Assembly: GCA_017935365.1 (NCBI GenBank)
Contig: JAGBHT010000007.1
Location: 1-64,000 of the forward strand
Reading direction: 5' to 3'
Length of the DNA: 64,000 nt
DNA from: Ruminiclostridium sp.
GTDB taxonomy: Bacteria > Bacillota > Clostridia > Oscillospirales > Ruminococcaceae
Below are positions 17,417 through 25,429 of this stretch, piece after piece (the stretch's first letter is position 1; the number at the start of each line of letters is the position of its first letter). The notes beneath the pieces were generated by a model that was given only the letters and a program-made list of their open reading frames with translations, did not search any database and was not told the DNA's origin. The translations under genes and the position numbers were made by a program.

Positions 17417-18163
17417 ATGTCTACTGTAAATACAAATTACGAATACAAGCCTGCATACAAGGTAAGCGCCACTGACAAGACCGATAAATCAAAGGAAACT
17501 TCATCGGTCAAGCTCAGCTCGGAAGCACAGAAATACCTTGAACAGCTGAAAGATAAATATAAGAACGTTGACTTTATCGTTGCGGATTTTTCTTCCGATG
17601 AAGAGGCGCAAAAGCATCTTGCCACAGGTAAAGGCGAGTATAACTGCGTTATAACTCCCGACACTCTCGAAAAAATGGCTACAGACGAAAACGAAAGAGC
17701 AAAGTTCGAGGGTATAATCGACAAGGCAATAGGCGAACTGCCCGAAATAAGAAAACAACTCGGTGGTGATTCGGACAATGTCACAAAGCTCGGAATAAGT
17801 GTTGACAGTGACGGAAACGTTTCATACTATGCGCTTATCAAGGAAAGCCTCAAGAAGAACGAAAACGTTGAAAAAGCCAAGGAAAAAGCCGCTGAGAAAA
17901 AGGCGGAAGAAGCAAAAAAGGAAGAAAAGGAAGAATATGAAGAACGGCTTGTAAAGGCATCTTCCGTTGAAGAGCTTATCAGTCTTATCAAGGCGGCATA
18001 TTCGGACAAGTCAGACGACCGCTTTGAAAAGAGCGACAAGAATGATGATGCGCTTAAAATTGACAGGGTAGAGTTTAACGGCAACAAGACACAGACAGCC
18101 TATGAACAGTATGTTCCGACTGCTGTACCGGAAGAAAATCACCCGTTTGATTTCAAGGCATAA
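17417..18163 (+). CDS. DUF6033-like protein, predicted SigD regulon
   Basis: 248 aa with no signal or membrane segment. A Thr/Lys-rich N-terminus leads to the conserved core LSSEAQKYLEQLKDKYKNVDFIVADFSSDEEAQKHL (residues about 33-68), which I recall from the DUF6033 family of Clostridia. A highly charged Lys/Glu coiled-coil occupies about 150-185, and a polar tail follows. No enzymatic motif is visible. GAAAGGGTGG precedes the ATG. The sigma-28-type promoter suggests expression with motility genes, none of which is in this window. Terminated by its own hairpin. Confidence 0.7.
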   Translation: MSTVNTNYEYKPAYKVSATDKTDKSKETSSVKLSSEAQKYLEQLKDKYKNVDFIVADFSSDEEAQKHLATGKGEYNCVITPDTLEKMATDENERAKFEGIIDKAIGELPEIRKQLGGDSDNVTKLGISVDSDGNVSYYALIKESLKKNENVEKAKEKAAEKKAEEAKKEEKEEYEERLVKASSVEELISLIKAAYSDKSDDRFEKSDKNDDALKIDRVEFNGNKTQTAYEQYVPTAVPEENHPFDFKA

Positions 18164-18182
18164 AACAGATTCGATATGATAT

Positions 18183-18211
18183 AAGGGCACTGTGTTTCGG
18201 TGTCCTTTTTT
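18183..18211 (+). terminator. Terminator of the DUF6033-like gene
   Basis: 10-pair stem AAGGGCACTG/CGGTGTCCTT (with G-T pairs), TGTTT loop, then T tract. Confidence 0.87.
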
Positions 18212-18245
18212 ATTGCTCCGAAAGCGGTGCCAGCCGCATATTCTT

Positions 18246-18279
18246 GTCCTTTCCGTAATAGAATTTAAGCGGAAAGGAC
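18246..18279 (+). promoter_or_regulatory. Inverted repeat masking the spoVB-like ribosome-binding site
   Basis: Perfect 10-bp arms GTCCTTTCCG (18246-18255) and CGGAAAGGAC (18270-18279) with a 14-nt loop. The right arm contains the AAAGGA site of the TTG start at 18287, so the mRNA hairpin would hide it if transcription starts upstream of 18246. Confidence 0.6.
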
Positions 18280-18286
18280 TGATTAT

Positions 18287-19999
18287 TTGAAAAACACCTA
18301 TGTAAAAAACACCGCGATACTGTTTGTGTCAATGGTGATCAGCAAGATAATCGGAGCCGTGTTCAAGATACCGCTGACCAATATACTCGGCGGAGTCGGC
18401 ATGGGCTATTATTCTACCGCGTACAGCCTGTACACTCCGATATTTGCAATGACAGCGGCGGCAATACCGACAGTTATAATCAAAACCGTCGCCGATAACA
18501 TCGCGCTGGGCAGATTTGCAAACGCAAACAAAGTACTGCGCACGGCAATAATGACATTCGGCTCTGTCGGGGCAGTCGGAAGCGCGCTCATTCTCATTCT
18601 TGCAAAACCGTTTTCGGATTATGTCGCTCAGTCGCCGCAGAGCGTATGGGGGGTTATGATAATAGCGCCGTCTGTATGTCTTTGCTGTATTTCGTCGGTT
18701 TATAAGGGCTATTATGAGGGTTGCTGTAATATGATGCCGTCTGCCGTTTCGCAGGTTGCAGAGTCGGTTTGCCGTGCCGTTGTAGGTCTTGGCACCTCAT
18801 ATTTTATTCTTGATTACGGTATAAAATGCTTTGATAACGGCAAAGCAATATTCGGCACATTAGCCGATAACAGAACGCAGGCTATTGACATTATAATGCC
18901 GTATGCCGCGGCAGGCGCTGTTCTTGCCGTTACCGCAAGCGAGCTTTGTGCGCTTGTCTGCCTGCTAATCAGAAAGAAGTTTTGCCGAAAGGTGATCGAC
19001 ATACATAAAGGCGACACCTCGACCGACAGAACGTTCGGAATAGTGCGTGAACTGCTGAAGAACTGTATACCGGTTTCGGCGGCGGCTGTTGTAATAAATC
19101 TTTCGTCGTTCATCGACCTTATAACTATACCGCGGTGTCTGAATTTTGCGCTTTCGTGTGATCCGGAGTATTTCAGGGTATGTTTTTCGGATATTATAAA
19201 CTCTCAGGGCGGGCAGGTAAAACTTGCAAATTTTATGTACGGAAGCTATACCGGCTTGTCGTGGACAATGTTCATGCTGATACCGTCATTTACCGCAATG
19301 TTCGGCAGAAGTGCACTTCCTCAGATAGCCGGGGCGTGGACGCTTAACAACAAAGCGGACTTTGAACGCAAGGTTTCGGTGGTTCTGCGTTCGAATTTTA
19401 TGATAGGCTTTCCGCTGTATCTCGGACTTTCGGCTATGAGCCCTTATATACTCGGTTTTCTGTTTTCGGGCAGACAGCAGGAGGTAGAAGTAAGCGTTCT
19501 TCCACTGTTTATCCTGGGACTTGGCGGCGTGTTCCTTACCTTGTCGTCTACTTTCATTTCCGTTTTTCAGGTCATAGGACGTTCCGACCTTCCGATAAAA
19601 CTTATGCTACCGGGGTGTGCGCTCAAGCTTATCGTAAACGTATTTACGATATCGGTTCCCGAGATAAATATCAGCGGTGCGGCTGTGTCGACCGTTGTGA
19701 TGTATGCGTTTGTCGCTCTTGGCGGATATTTCGCCCTAGAAGCGGTAACAGGTATAGATTTTCACATTCTGCGGAAAATGTTATTGCCGCTTATCGCCGG
19801 AACTTTATGTGCTGTGACCGCTTATCTGTGCGAGAATATTCTTTTTGAGCAGTCGGGTGGGTTTATAAGACTGTTCGCTTCAATCGGTGCAGGCGGTTTT
19901 ATTTATATAATTTTACTGATATTATTCAACGAAATCAATATAAAATCCTTGCTAAATCGACAAAAACGAAAAAATTGCGGAAATAGCCTTGATATATGA
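18287..19999 (+). CDS. MurJ/SpoVB-type polysaccharide flippase
   Basis: MOP-superfamily membrane protein (570 aa, about 14 membrane segments) that flips lipid-linked sugar intermediates, in sporulators for cortex peptidoglycan. The N-terminus NTAILFVSMVISKIIGAVFKIPLTNILGGVGMGYYSTAYSLY is typical of SpoVB/YkvU relatives. The start is TTG at 18287, set by CGGAAAGGA 8 nt upstream. It lies just before mazG, as in Bacillus, where spoVB-type ytgP/yabM precedes yabN-mazG; this synteny supports a yabM/spoVB role. Translation may be gated by the inverted repeat covering its ribosome-binding site. Confidence 0.88.
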   Translation: MKNTYVKNTAILFVSMVISKIIGAVFKIPLTNILGGVGMGYYSTAYSLYTPIFAMTAAAIPTVIIKTVADNIALGRFANANKVLRTAIMTFGSVGAVGSALILILAKPFSDYVAQSPQSVWGVMIIAPSVCLCCISSVYKGYYEGCCNMMPSAVSQVAESVCRAVVGLGTSYFILDYGIKCFDNGKAIFGTLADNRTQAIDIIMPYAAAGAVLAVTASELCALVCLLIRKKFCRKVIDIHKGDTSTDRTFGIVRELLKNCIPVSAAAVVINLSSFIDLITIPRCLNFALSCDPEYFRVCFSDIINSQGGQVKLANFMYGSYTGLSWTMFMLIPSFTAMFGRSALPQIAGAWTLNNKADFERKVSVVLRSNFMIGFPLYLGLSAMSPYILGFLFSGRQQEVEVSVLPLFILGLGGVFLTLSSTFISVFQVIGRSDLPIKLMLPGCALKLIVNVFTISVPEINISGAAVSTVVMYAFVALGGYFALEAVTGIDFHILRKMLLPLIAGTLCAVTAYLCENILFEQSGGFIRLFASIGAGGFIYIILLILFNEINIKSLLNRQKRKNCGNSLDI

Positions 20000-20017
20000 C
20001 AGATTTTAGTGTATTAT
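19989..20017 (+). promoter_or_regulatory. Sigma-A promoter of mazG
   Basis: -35 TTGATA (19989-19994), 17-bp spacer, -10 TATTAT (20012-20017); overlaps the end of the flippase gene. Confidence 0.7.
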
Positions 20018-20035
20018 TATATGAGCGCACTGCGC

Positions 20036-20060
20036 CGGCTTTGTAAAGCCGATTTTGTTT
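20036..20060 (+). terminator. Weak terminator-like hairpin before mazG
   Basis: CGGCTTT/AAAGCCG with a very short loop followed by ATTTTGTTT. It lies downstream of the mazG promoter, so it may only partly terminate. Confidence 0.35.
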
Positions 20061-20074
20061 AGGAAGTGTATATT

Positions 20075-20860
20075 TTGAACTTTAAGTTTAAAGATAAGTA
20101 CGACATAAACGATCTTCTTGAAGTGACCCGTATTCTCAGAAGCGAGAACGGTTGCCCGTGGGACAGAGAACAGGATCACAAGTCGATCCGTATGAATGTT
20201 CTTGAAGAGGCGTATGAGGTTATGGAGGCAATCGACACTGATGATGCCGCAATGCTGAAAGAAGAACTCGGCGATCTGCTTTTCCAGGCAGTTTTCCATT
20301 GTCAGATAGAAACGGAACGCGGCAGATTTGAGTTCAATGATATATGCGATGACGTCACAAAGAAGATGATCTACCGTCACCCTCACGTTTTCGGTGATGT
20401 AAAAGTAAATAACAGTGACGATGTGCTCAAAAACTGGGATCAACTGAAGAAAAAATCAAAACATCAGGACACAGTCGCCGATACTCTCTACAGCGTTCCT
20501 ATGGTTCTTCCCTCGCTTATGAGAGGTCAGAAGGTGTTTAAACGTGCGTCAAATGCAGGCGTGGAGCTCAGTGGCACCGATGAAGCACTTGACCTTGTAA
20601 AAGATAGATTAGATAGCCTTGAGTTAGCTATAAATGACAAAAACGAAGAACTGACAGAAGATAAATTTGGAGAACTTTTACTCTCTTGTTGTAATTTATC
20701 ACGTTTTATCAAAAAAGATTGTGAAAAAGCCTTGACTTTTGCTGTAAATAAGTTTATAATGCGTTTTAGAGAGCTTGAGAGTAATGCGAAGTCGCAAGGC
20801 AAAACGCTCGACAATCTGTCAGATGAGCAGATAAAAGCGCTGTTTTTAAATTCTGATTAA
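20075..20860 (+). CDS. mazG: MazG nucleoside triphosphate pyrophosphohydrolase
   Basis: House-cleaning enzyme that hydrolyses abnormal NTPs to NMP and pyrophosphate. 261 aa with the tandem MazG architecture. The first domain carries NGCPWDREQDHKSI near 25-38 and EEAYEVMEAID plus EELGDLLFQ (the EExxE…ExxD metal sites). The second half ends KFIMRFRELE. AGGAAG 8 nt upstream selects the TTG at 20075; a GTG at 20066 touches that site. It heads the mazG-hup-rqcP-yabP-yabQ-divIC cluster known from Bacillus. Confidence 0.93.
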   Translation: MNFKFKDKYDINDLLEVTRILRSENGCPWDREQDHKSIRMNVLEEAYEVMEAIDTDDAAMLKEELGDLLFQAVFHCQIETERGRFEFNDICDDVTKKMIYRHPHVFGDVKVNNSDDVLKNWDQLKKKSKHQDTVADTLYSVPMVLPSLMRGQKVFKRASNAGVELSGTDEALDLVKDRLDSLELAINDKNEELTEDKFGELLLSCCNLSRFIKKDCEKALTFAVNKFIMRFRELESNAKSQGKTLDNLSDEQIKALFLNSD

Positions 20861-20944
20861 CCGTAAAGCAATTAGTCGGTTGACCGTATTACGTCTATAA
20901 GCTTTTAGCTTAAATATTAATAAAATTTTTGGAGGATTACTCAA

Positions 20945-21220
20945 ATGACAAAGGCAGAATTAGTTACAATGGTTGCAGAAAAGGCTGACCTGACAAAGAA
21001 GGATGCAGAAAAGGCTATCTCCGCTGTAGTAGACAGCATCTCTGAGACACTTGCAAAGGGCGAAAAGATTCAGCTCGTTGGTTTCGGTACATTTGAAGTT
21101 CGTGAGCGTGCAGCTCGTGAGGGCGTTAACCCCCGTACAGGCGACAAGATCAAGATCGCTGCTTCTAAGGTTCCCGCTTTCAAGGCAGGCAGTGCTTTAA
21201 AGGATGCAGTTGCTAAGTAA
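20945..21220 (+). CDS. hup: HU-type histone-like DNA-binding protein
   Basis: 91-aa nucleoid protein of the HU/IHF family that binds and bends DNA as a dimer. The whole chain matches: N-terminal [25 protein letters not shown] helices, the [24 protein letters not shown] beta-arm signature, and a C-terminal [10 protein letters not shown] helix. GGAGG precedes the ATG. Codon use is strongly biased like gap, suggesting high expression. It sits between mazG and rqcP, as in Bacillus. Confidence 0.98.
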   Translation: MTKAELVTMVAEKADLTKKDAEKAISAVVDSISETLAKGEKIQLVGFGTFEVRERAAREGVNPRTGDKIKIAASKVPAFKAGSALKDAVAK

Positions 21221-21238
21221 TTAAGTCTGATTCAATAG

Positions 21239-21270
21239 CGGAGGCAGTATTATTACCGCCTCCGTTTTTT
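21239..21270 (+). terminator. Terminator of hup
   Basis: CGGAGGC/GCCTCCG stem with an inner GTA/TAC extension, followed by six T. Confidence 0.93.
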
Positions 21271-21297
21271 ATTTTAAAATCGGTGAAAGGACTTTCT

Positions 21298-21537
21298 ATG
21301 AGACTTGACAAATATCTGAAAGTATCACGTCTTATCAAGAGAAGAACTGTTGCAAACGAGGCTTGCGACGCTGAAAAGGTTTATGTAAACGGCAAGCCTG
21401 CAAGAGCTTCATATGATGTTAAAGTCGGTGATGAAATAGAGATCAATATGGGCAAGAGCCCGCTTAAGATACGCGTATTAAAGGTTGTTGAAGTAGTCGG
21501 CAAGGACGGCGCATCCGACCTTTATGAAGTAGTTTAA
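21298..21537 (+). CDS. rqcP: S4-domain RNA-binding protein RqcP (YabO)
   Basis: 79-aa single S4 domain: MRLDKYLKVSRLIKRRTVANEACDAEKVYVNGKPA, followed by DVKVGDEIEI. Family knowledge: RqcP acts with RqcH in ribosome-associated quality control, stabilising the P-site tRNA during alanine tailing. AAAGGA 6 nt upstream sets the ATG at 21298; an in-frame ATG five codons earlier (21283) has no site. It lies next to yabP, the same order as B. subtilis yabO-yabP-yabQ-divIC. A strong hairpin follows its stop. Confidence 0.92.
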   Translation: MRLDKYLKVSRLIKRRTVANEACDAEKVYVNGKPARASYDVKVGDEIEINMGKSPLKIRVLKVVEVVGKDGASDLYEVV

Positions 21538-21552
21538 GCATAATCAGGACAT

Positions 21553-21604
21553 CCCCCGAATATTATTTACTACAAAGTAAATAATGAGCGGGGGTATTTT
21601 TTTG
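21553..21604 (+). terminator. Terminator/leader hairpin whose 3' arm holds the yabP ribosome-binding site
   Basis: Arms 21553-21570 and 21577-21594 pair at 16 of 18 positions (CCCCCG…ATTATTTAC with GTAAATAAT…CGGGGG), 6-nt loop, then TATTTTTTT. GGGGGT in the 3' arm is the only Shine-Dalgarno candidate for the TTG at 21602. Confidence 0.85.
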
Positions 21605-21868
21605 AACGACAGACAACAGGTGCTCACACTGACTGACAGGAGAGCGCTGTGCGTAAACGGCGTACTTGAGATAATTTCTTACGACAGTGAGTGTATCGTG
21701 CTATATACGGTTCTCGGCGATATGCGTATAAAAGGCTCGGAGCTTGAAATCGGCAGTGCCTTTACCGAAAACGGTAATATTGAGATAAGCGGAAATATAT
21801 GTTCGCTTAATTTCAGTAATAACAGAACAAAGTACGCAGACAATTTCATATCCAGGATTTTCAGATAG
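21602..21868 (+). CDS. yabP: Sporulation protein YabP
   Basis: 88-aa protein of the YabP/YqfC family, needed with YabQ for cortex formation in spores. It shows LTLTDRRALCVNGVLEIISYDSE, a beta-rich domain TVLGDMRIKGSELEIGS and the C-terminal IEISGNICSLNF strand. The TTG at 21602 gives the usual length; the in-frame ATG at 21584 lies inside the stem of the preceding hairpin and has no site. It is followed 10 nt later by yabQ. Translation probably requires the hairpin to open. Confidence 0.85.
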   Translation: MNDRQQVLTLTDRRALCVNGVLEIISYDSECIVLYTVLGDMRIKGSELEIGSAFTENGNIEISGNICSLNFSNNRTKYADNFISRIFR

Positions 21869-21878
21869 AGGTGAGTGT

Positions 21879-22433
21879 ATGAACGTTGAAACATCACTTG
21901 TCTGGCAACTGGCTTGCTTTTCTGTTTGCGGAATGTTACTCGGCGTCGGTTATGAGGTCCTGAGAATTATCAGAACGGTAATACCGCACCACAGTTTTGC
22001 AGTCGGGGTAGAGGATACTTTTTATCTTGCGCTCTGCGGACTTGTACTTTTCGGGCTGTCAATGGAAATCGGAAACGGCAACTTCCGCGCGTCATATCTG
22101 CTGTTTGCCGCTATCGGTTTTATATTATACATTTTTACGGTCGGCAGGCTTTTCAGATTTGTATATACCGCGGTCATAGGAGCGGTAAAAAAATTGTTCG
22201 GATTTGTGTTCGGAAAACTGCTAAGACCGCTCAGAAAAGCCTTTGTATCATTTATACATAAATCAGCAGTGCTGTTTGTGCATTTTCACAAAAATATAAA
22301 TGATAAAATAAAAAGAGCGCAGGCAGACTTGAAAAAGCACCGTGAAATATTATATAATAATGATAATAATCTTGAAAGGAACGAAGTTGTAAATGTCAGC
22401 AGGATCGAAGGCAAAGTTAGGAAAATTCAATAA
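21879..22433 (+). CDS. yabQ: Spore cortex biosynthesis membrane protein YabQ
   Basis: 184 aa. Three to four N-terminal membrane segments: SLVWQLACFSVCGMLLGVGYEVLRIIR, the DTFYLALCGLVLFGLSM helix and YLLFAAIGFILYIFTVG. A basic C-terminal tail with helical HKNINDKIKRAQADLKKH follows. The GYEVLRIIR motif after the first helix is a YabQ hallmark. GAGGTGAG precedes the ATG. Its last 41 nt overlap the start of divIC, an unusually long overlap that couples a sporulation and a division gene. Confidence 0.9.
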   Translation: MNVETSLVWQLACFSVCGMLLGVGYEVLRIIRTVIPHHSFAVGVEDTFYLALCGLVLFGLSMEIGNGNFRASYLLFAAIGFILYIFTVGRLFRFVYTAVIGAVKKLFGFVFGKLLRPLRKAFVSFIHKSAVLFVHFHKNINDKIKRAQADLKKHREILYNNDNNLERNEVVNVSRIEGKVRKIQ

Positions 22434-22701
22434 AGTTATGCTGATACTTGCACCGTTGCTTGTTACAGCACTTGTGATCTGTGTGTATAACTTCATTTCC
22501 ATACAGGTAGAGATTTCGCAGAAGAATGAAGAGCTTGCAAAGCTTACCGCTCAGGTAACCGAAGTAGAAAACGAGAATAAAATGCTCAGCAGATATTCCG
22601 AGGAGCAGTACAAAGTCGAATATATCGAAACGATAGCAAGAGATAAGCTTGGTTATGCAAAGCCGGAAGAACGTATATATTATATAGTACCGGCGGATTG
22701 A
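22393..22701 (+). CDS. divIC: Septum formation initiator DivIC/FtsB family
   Basis: 102-aa bitopic cell-division protein. A short basic cytoplasmic tail, one membrane helix (LILAPLLVTALVICVYNFI, about 17-35), an extracellular coiled-coil (QKNEELAKLTAQVTEVENENKMLS) and the family end IARDKLGYAKPEERIYYIV. It would act with DivIB and FtsL in the divisome. TTGAAAGGAAC lies upstream within yabQ. The gene ends at a strong terminator that closes the cluster. Confidence 0.93.
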   Translation: MSAGSKAKLGKFNKVMLILAPLLVTALVICVYNFISIQVEISQKNEELAKLTAQVTEVENENKMLSRYSEEQYKVEYIETIARDKLGYAKPEERIYYIVPAD

Positions 22702-22716
22702 TACTGAAAATAAACA

Positions 22717-22750
22717 AAAGGCTTTCACTTAAGTAGTGAGAGCCTTTTTT
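22717..22750. terminator. Terminator between divIC and the DMT transporter
   Basis: Stem AAAAGGCTTTCACT/AGTGAGAGCCTTTT (one mismatch, AAGT loop) with a T tract on the plus side and T-rich exit on the minus side. Confidence 0.9.
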
Positions 22751-22753
22751 GTA

Positions 22754-23590
22754 TCATATAAATCCGAAAAGCTGAAATGCTATTATTCCTGCTATGCAGA
22801 CGATACTACCGATGATATTCAGAGCCTTTGTGCTTTCTTTTCTGATAAGACCGATAAAGAACAGAGCCACCATTATCATAGGCTGTATGAACGAATAGTT
22901 GGTCATACTTGTCGCAATAACAGCGTTTTCAAGCACAAGTCCCAGAGCATTCGGTATTTTTGTCAGTGCAACGAAAGCGCAACCTTTCGACTTTTCCCTG
23001 ATAAGCTTTATCGGGTGAACAAACGGGGCAAGCACGGTAGCGAGTAGGATAAGTCCGAAAAGCAGAGCAAAGTAAGACGATATAAACGGCGCTGACGCAG
23101 TGATTATAAATCCGTAGCCGAATTTAGACAGCAGATAGAAAAACAGCGGAACGATTATCTTTTTGTAGTTAATACGTTCTTTTTCCGATCTTGCTATCAT
23201 AAACAGTCCGACAGCTGTAACCGCTATAGCCAGCAATCTGAGCCAGCTGAATGTGTCAACAGCGGTTATTATATCGGTCGCATATGACGCAAACAGGCAT
23301 AGTCCAAGCCACGCTTTAAGTTCAAATGCGGACATTTCGGTAAGAACAAGCGCAGACATCTTGAACTCAAGCAGTTTAGATACCATTATCAGGACTGCCG
23401 CAAGCGCCGACTGCCAGCAGAGCTGTAAGTGCATATCGGAAAAGGGCATAAGCGGCAGTAAAAGTATAGCTGTAGGCAAAGCCATAAGAAATGTAAACGA
23501 GTTTCCGTCAAATTTCAGCTTTGCAACGGAGTATTTGTCGCTGAGCCCGCAGATAGTATAGCAGGCAACAACGAGAAGCATTAATAACAT
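22754..23590 (-). CDS. DMT/EamA-family membrane transporter
   Basis: 278 aa, about ten hydrophobic helices in two five-helix halves, the layout of drug/metabolite transporters. Start: MLLMLLVVACYTICGLSDKYSVAKLKFDG; charged loop SEKERINYKKI separates the halves. The second half lacks the textbook EamA loop, so the substrate cannot be guessed. GGGAGAAC precedes the ATG. It follows the small gene at 23604 by 13 nt and probably shares its promoter. Convergent with divIC. Confidence 0.82.
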   Translation of the reverse strand: MLLMLLVVACYTICGLSDKYSVAKLKFDGNSFTFLMALPTAILLLPLMPFSDMHLQLCWQSALAAVLIMVSKLLEFKMSALVLTEMSAFELKAWLGLCLFASYATDIITAVDTFSWLRLLAIAVTAVGLFMIARSEKERINYKKIIVPLFFYLLSKFGYGFIITASAPFISSYFALLFGLILLATVLAPFVHPIKLIREKSKGCAFVALTKIPNALGLVLENAVIATSMTNYSFIQPMIMVALFFIGLIRKESTKALNIIGSIVCIAGIIAFQLFGFI

Positions 23591-23603
23591 ATAAGTTCTC
23601 CCA

Positions 23604-23771
23604 TTATTCCTCTATAGTATATTCAAGCATTTCATAGTGCAGTTTTATGCCGATGTCTGTTCCGAGTGGTAAAAGCGCCAGTGCTATGAACAATGTTTCT
23701 TTTGTATTGATATCGGTCAGTGTGGCATATTCGCCGCTTATTTCTGTAACAAGATAATCTTTAGGTTCCAT
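23604..23771 (-). CDS. Small beta-rich conserved protein (DUF3006-like)
   Basis: 55 aa: MEPKDYLVTEISGEYATLTDINTKETLFIALALLPLG… ending in acidic EMLEYTIEE. The YLVTEISGEYATL opening and the later LPLGTDIG turn resemble DUF3006-type small barrels; no function is known. Start choice: the promoter (-10 at 23810-23815) puts the transcript start near 23803, so the ATG at 23819 is not transcribed and the ATG at 23798 would have almost no leader. The ATG at 23771, with AGAGAG upstream, fits. Leads the DMT gene. Confidence 0.6.
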   Translation of the reverse strand: MEPKDYLVTEISGEYATLTDINTKETLFIALALLPLGTDIGIKLHYEMLEYTIEE

Positions 23772-23809
23772 TTTTCTGTTGCTCTCTTTCTTTTTCATAA
23801 TTACATTTA

Positions 23810-23838
23810 ATTTTATCACAAAAACAGTGCAATAACAA
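23810..23838 (-). promoter_or_regulatory. Sigma-A promoter of the small gene/DMT pair
   Basis: Minus strand: -35 TTGTTA (23833-23838), 17-bp spacer, -10 TAAAAT (23810-23815) with TGA extension. Confidence 0.75.
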
Positions 23839-23849
23839 GCATTTTCTAC

Positions 23850-23878
23850 TTGAAACCGTGTTTGCGATATGTTATACT
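23850..23878 (+). promoter_or_regulatory. Sigma-A promoter of the MATE gene
   Basis: -35 TTGAAA (23850-23855), 17-bp spacer, -10 TATACT (23873-23878) with TGT extension. The leader can form a hairpin with arms TACCGAA (23885-23891) and TTCGGTA (23910-23916). Confidence 0.78.
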
Positions 23879-23969
23879 AATGTTTACCGAAAAGATAAGC
23901 TAAATAACATTCGGTATTACCTAAAAAGAAAAGTAACAAAAGAACAACGGAAAGAAAAGAAGAAAAACG

Positions 23970-25298
23970 ATGAGAGATTTAACTAAAGGAAGCATAATAA
24001 GACTTATGCTTCTGTTCAGCCTACCAATTTTACTCGGCAGTCTGTTTCAGCAGGCATATAACCTGGTCGACATTATCATTGTCGGTAAGAAACTAGGTGA
24101 ATTATCGCTGTCTGCGGTCGGCTCGACAACGGCGGTAGTATCGCTGATGTTCAACATTATAAACGGTTTGTGCACGGGTTTTGCAATACCTGTTGCAAAG
24201 CACTACGGCGCAAACGATATGGATAAGGTGCGGCGCACGGTTGCGGGAATGATCACATATTCGGCAATAATCACCGCTGTGATTATGACGCTGTGTATTG
24301 TATTTGTCGACCCGCTTCTTACGGTGCTAAATACACCGGCTGAGATCTTTGACCGGGCAAAGCTGTATCTTACTATAGTAGCAGGCGGACTTGCAGTAAC
24401 GCTTATATACAACCTTGAGGCTAATATACTCCGTGCGCTCGGTGACAGCGTTGTGCCTCTTATAATTCTTGTAATATCAGCCGTACTTAATGTCGGACTT
24501 GACTTCCTGTTCATATTCGGCTTCGGAATGGGCGTTGACGGTGCGGCTCTGGCGACTGTTATCGCACAGCTGATATCAGCTGTTATCTGTTTTATCTATC
24601 TTATAAAGAAATGCCCGTTCTTAAAGCTCCATAAGGCTGATTTCGAACTTCACGGCGAAGAGATCAGATCACTGCTTGCAACAGGTCTTGGAATGGCGCT
24701 TATGTACTCGATTGTAGATATCGGCTCAATAGTGCTTCAGAACGGTATCAACGGACTGGGAACGGATATAATTTCGGCTCACACAGCCGCTCGAAAGATA
24801 TTCAGCTTTACTATAATGCCGTTCTCGGCAATCAGCGCAACGCTTGTAACATTCGTCAGCCAGAACCTCGGCGCGGGACGGTTTGACAGAATAAAGAAGA
24901 GTATAAAGTATGGTCTGCTGATAGGTTACGGCTGGTCGACCTTAGCTGTGCTGATCGTGTATCTGTTCGGAGAACAGCTGGTGCTGATGATAGCGCCTGC
25001 CGACAATCGTGAAATAATCAATACCGCGGTATACTATCTGAGAATAAATGTGCCGTTCTATTATGCACTCAATACGCTTCTGTCACTTAGGTGCACCTTA
25101 CAGGGACTTGGCAAGAGCGTGGTTCCGATAGGCGCAAGCCTTGTGGAGATGGTATGGAAGATAGTAACGGTAATTGCGGTTATCCCGATTTGCGGATATT
25201 TCGGTGTCTGCATATCAGAGCCTATTATATGGACGGCAAGCGGACTGCTTGTTGCAATAATCGCCATAAAAACGCTAAAAGCGTTTGAAAAGGCATAA
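23970..25298 (+). CDS. MATE-family efflux transporter
   Basis: 442-aa multidrug/toxin extrusion protein with 12 membrane helices, driving export by Na+ or H+ antiport. The start MRDLTKGSIIRLMLLFSLPILLGSLFQQAYNLVDIIIVGK is typical, and the second half repeats the fold (LLATGLGMALMYSIVDIGSIVLQNGINGLG, RINVPFYYALNTLLSLR). It belongs to the NorM/DinF-like clade common in gut Clostridia; the substrate is unknown. Monocistronic, with a purine-rich 90-nt leader. Confidence 0.92.
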   Translation: MRDLTKGSIIRLMLLFSLPILLGSLFQQAYNLVDIIIVGKKLGELSLSAVGSTTAVVSLMFNIINGLCTGFAIPVAKHYGANDMDKVRRTVAGMITYSAIITAVIMTLCIVFVDPLLTVLNTPAEIFDRAKLYLTIVAGGLAVTLIYNLEANILRALGDSVVPLIILVISAVLNVGLDFLFIFGFGMGVDGAALATVIAQLISAVICFIYLIKKCPFLKLHKADFELHGEEIRSLLATGLGMALMYSIVDIGSIVLQNGINGLGTDIISAHTAARKIFSFTIMPFSAISATLVTFVSQNLGAGRFDRIKKSIKYGLLIGYGWSTLAVLIVYLFGEQLVLMIAPADNREIINTAVYYLRINVPFYYALNTLLSLRCTLQGLGKSVVPIGASLVEMVWKIVTVIAVIPICGYFGVCISEPIIWTASGLLVAIIAIKTLKAFEKA

Positions 25299-25360
25299 GG
25301 CGTTGTTTTCTACATTCTGAGCAAATATGAGTATTTTTACAAAAAAGTGCAGAAAACCGC

Positions 25361-25389
25361 TTGAAATATTATTAATATAGTTGTATAAT
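25361..25389 (+). promoter_or_regulatory. Sigma-A promoter of ppa-maf
   Basis: -35 TTGAAA (25361-25366), 17-bp spacer, perfect -10 TATAAT (25384-25389). Confidence 0.88.
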
Positions 25390-25400
25390 AAATACATTAG

Positions 25401-25414
25401 TAGCGTTAACGCTA
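25401..25414 (+). promoter_or_regulatory. Perfect 14-bp palindrome at the ppa transcript start
   Basis: TAGCGTTAACGCTA, fully self-complementary, begins about 5 nt after the predicted start (~25396) and ends at the ribosome-binding site. Candidate repressor operator; the binding protein is unknown. Confidence 0.55.
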
Positions 25415-25429
25415 GGAAAGGTTAAATTT

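Noticed and set aside
25305..25357. GTTTTCTACA/TGCAGAAAAC inverted repeat after the MATE gene
   Set aside because: 33-nt loop, one mismatch and no T tract; too weak to call a terminator.
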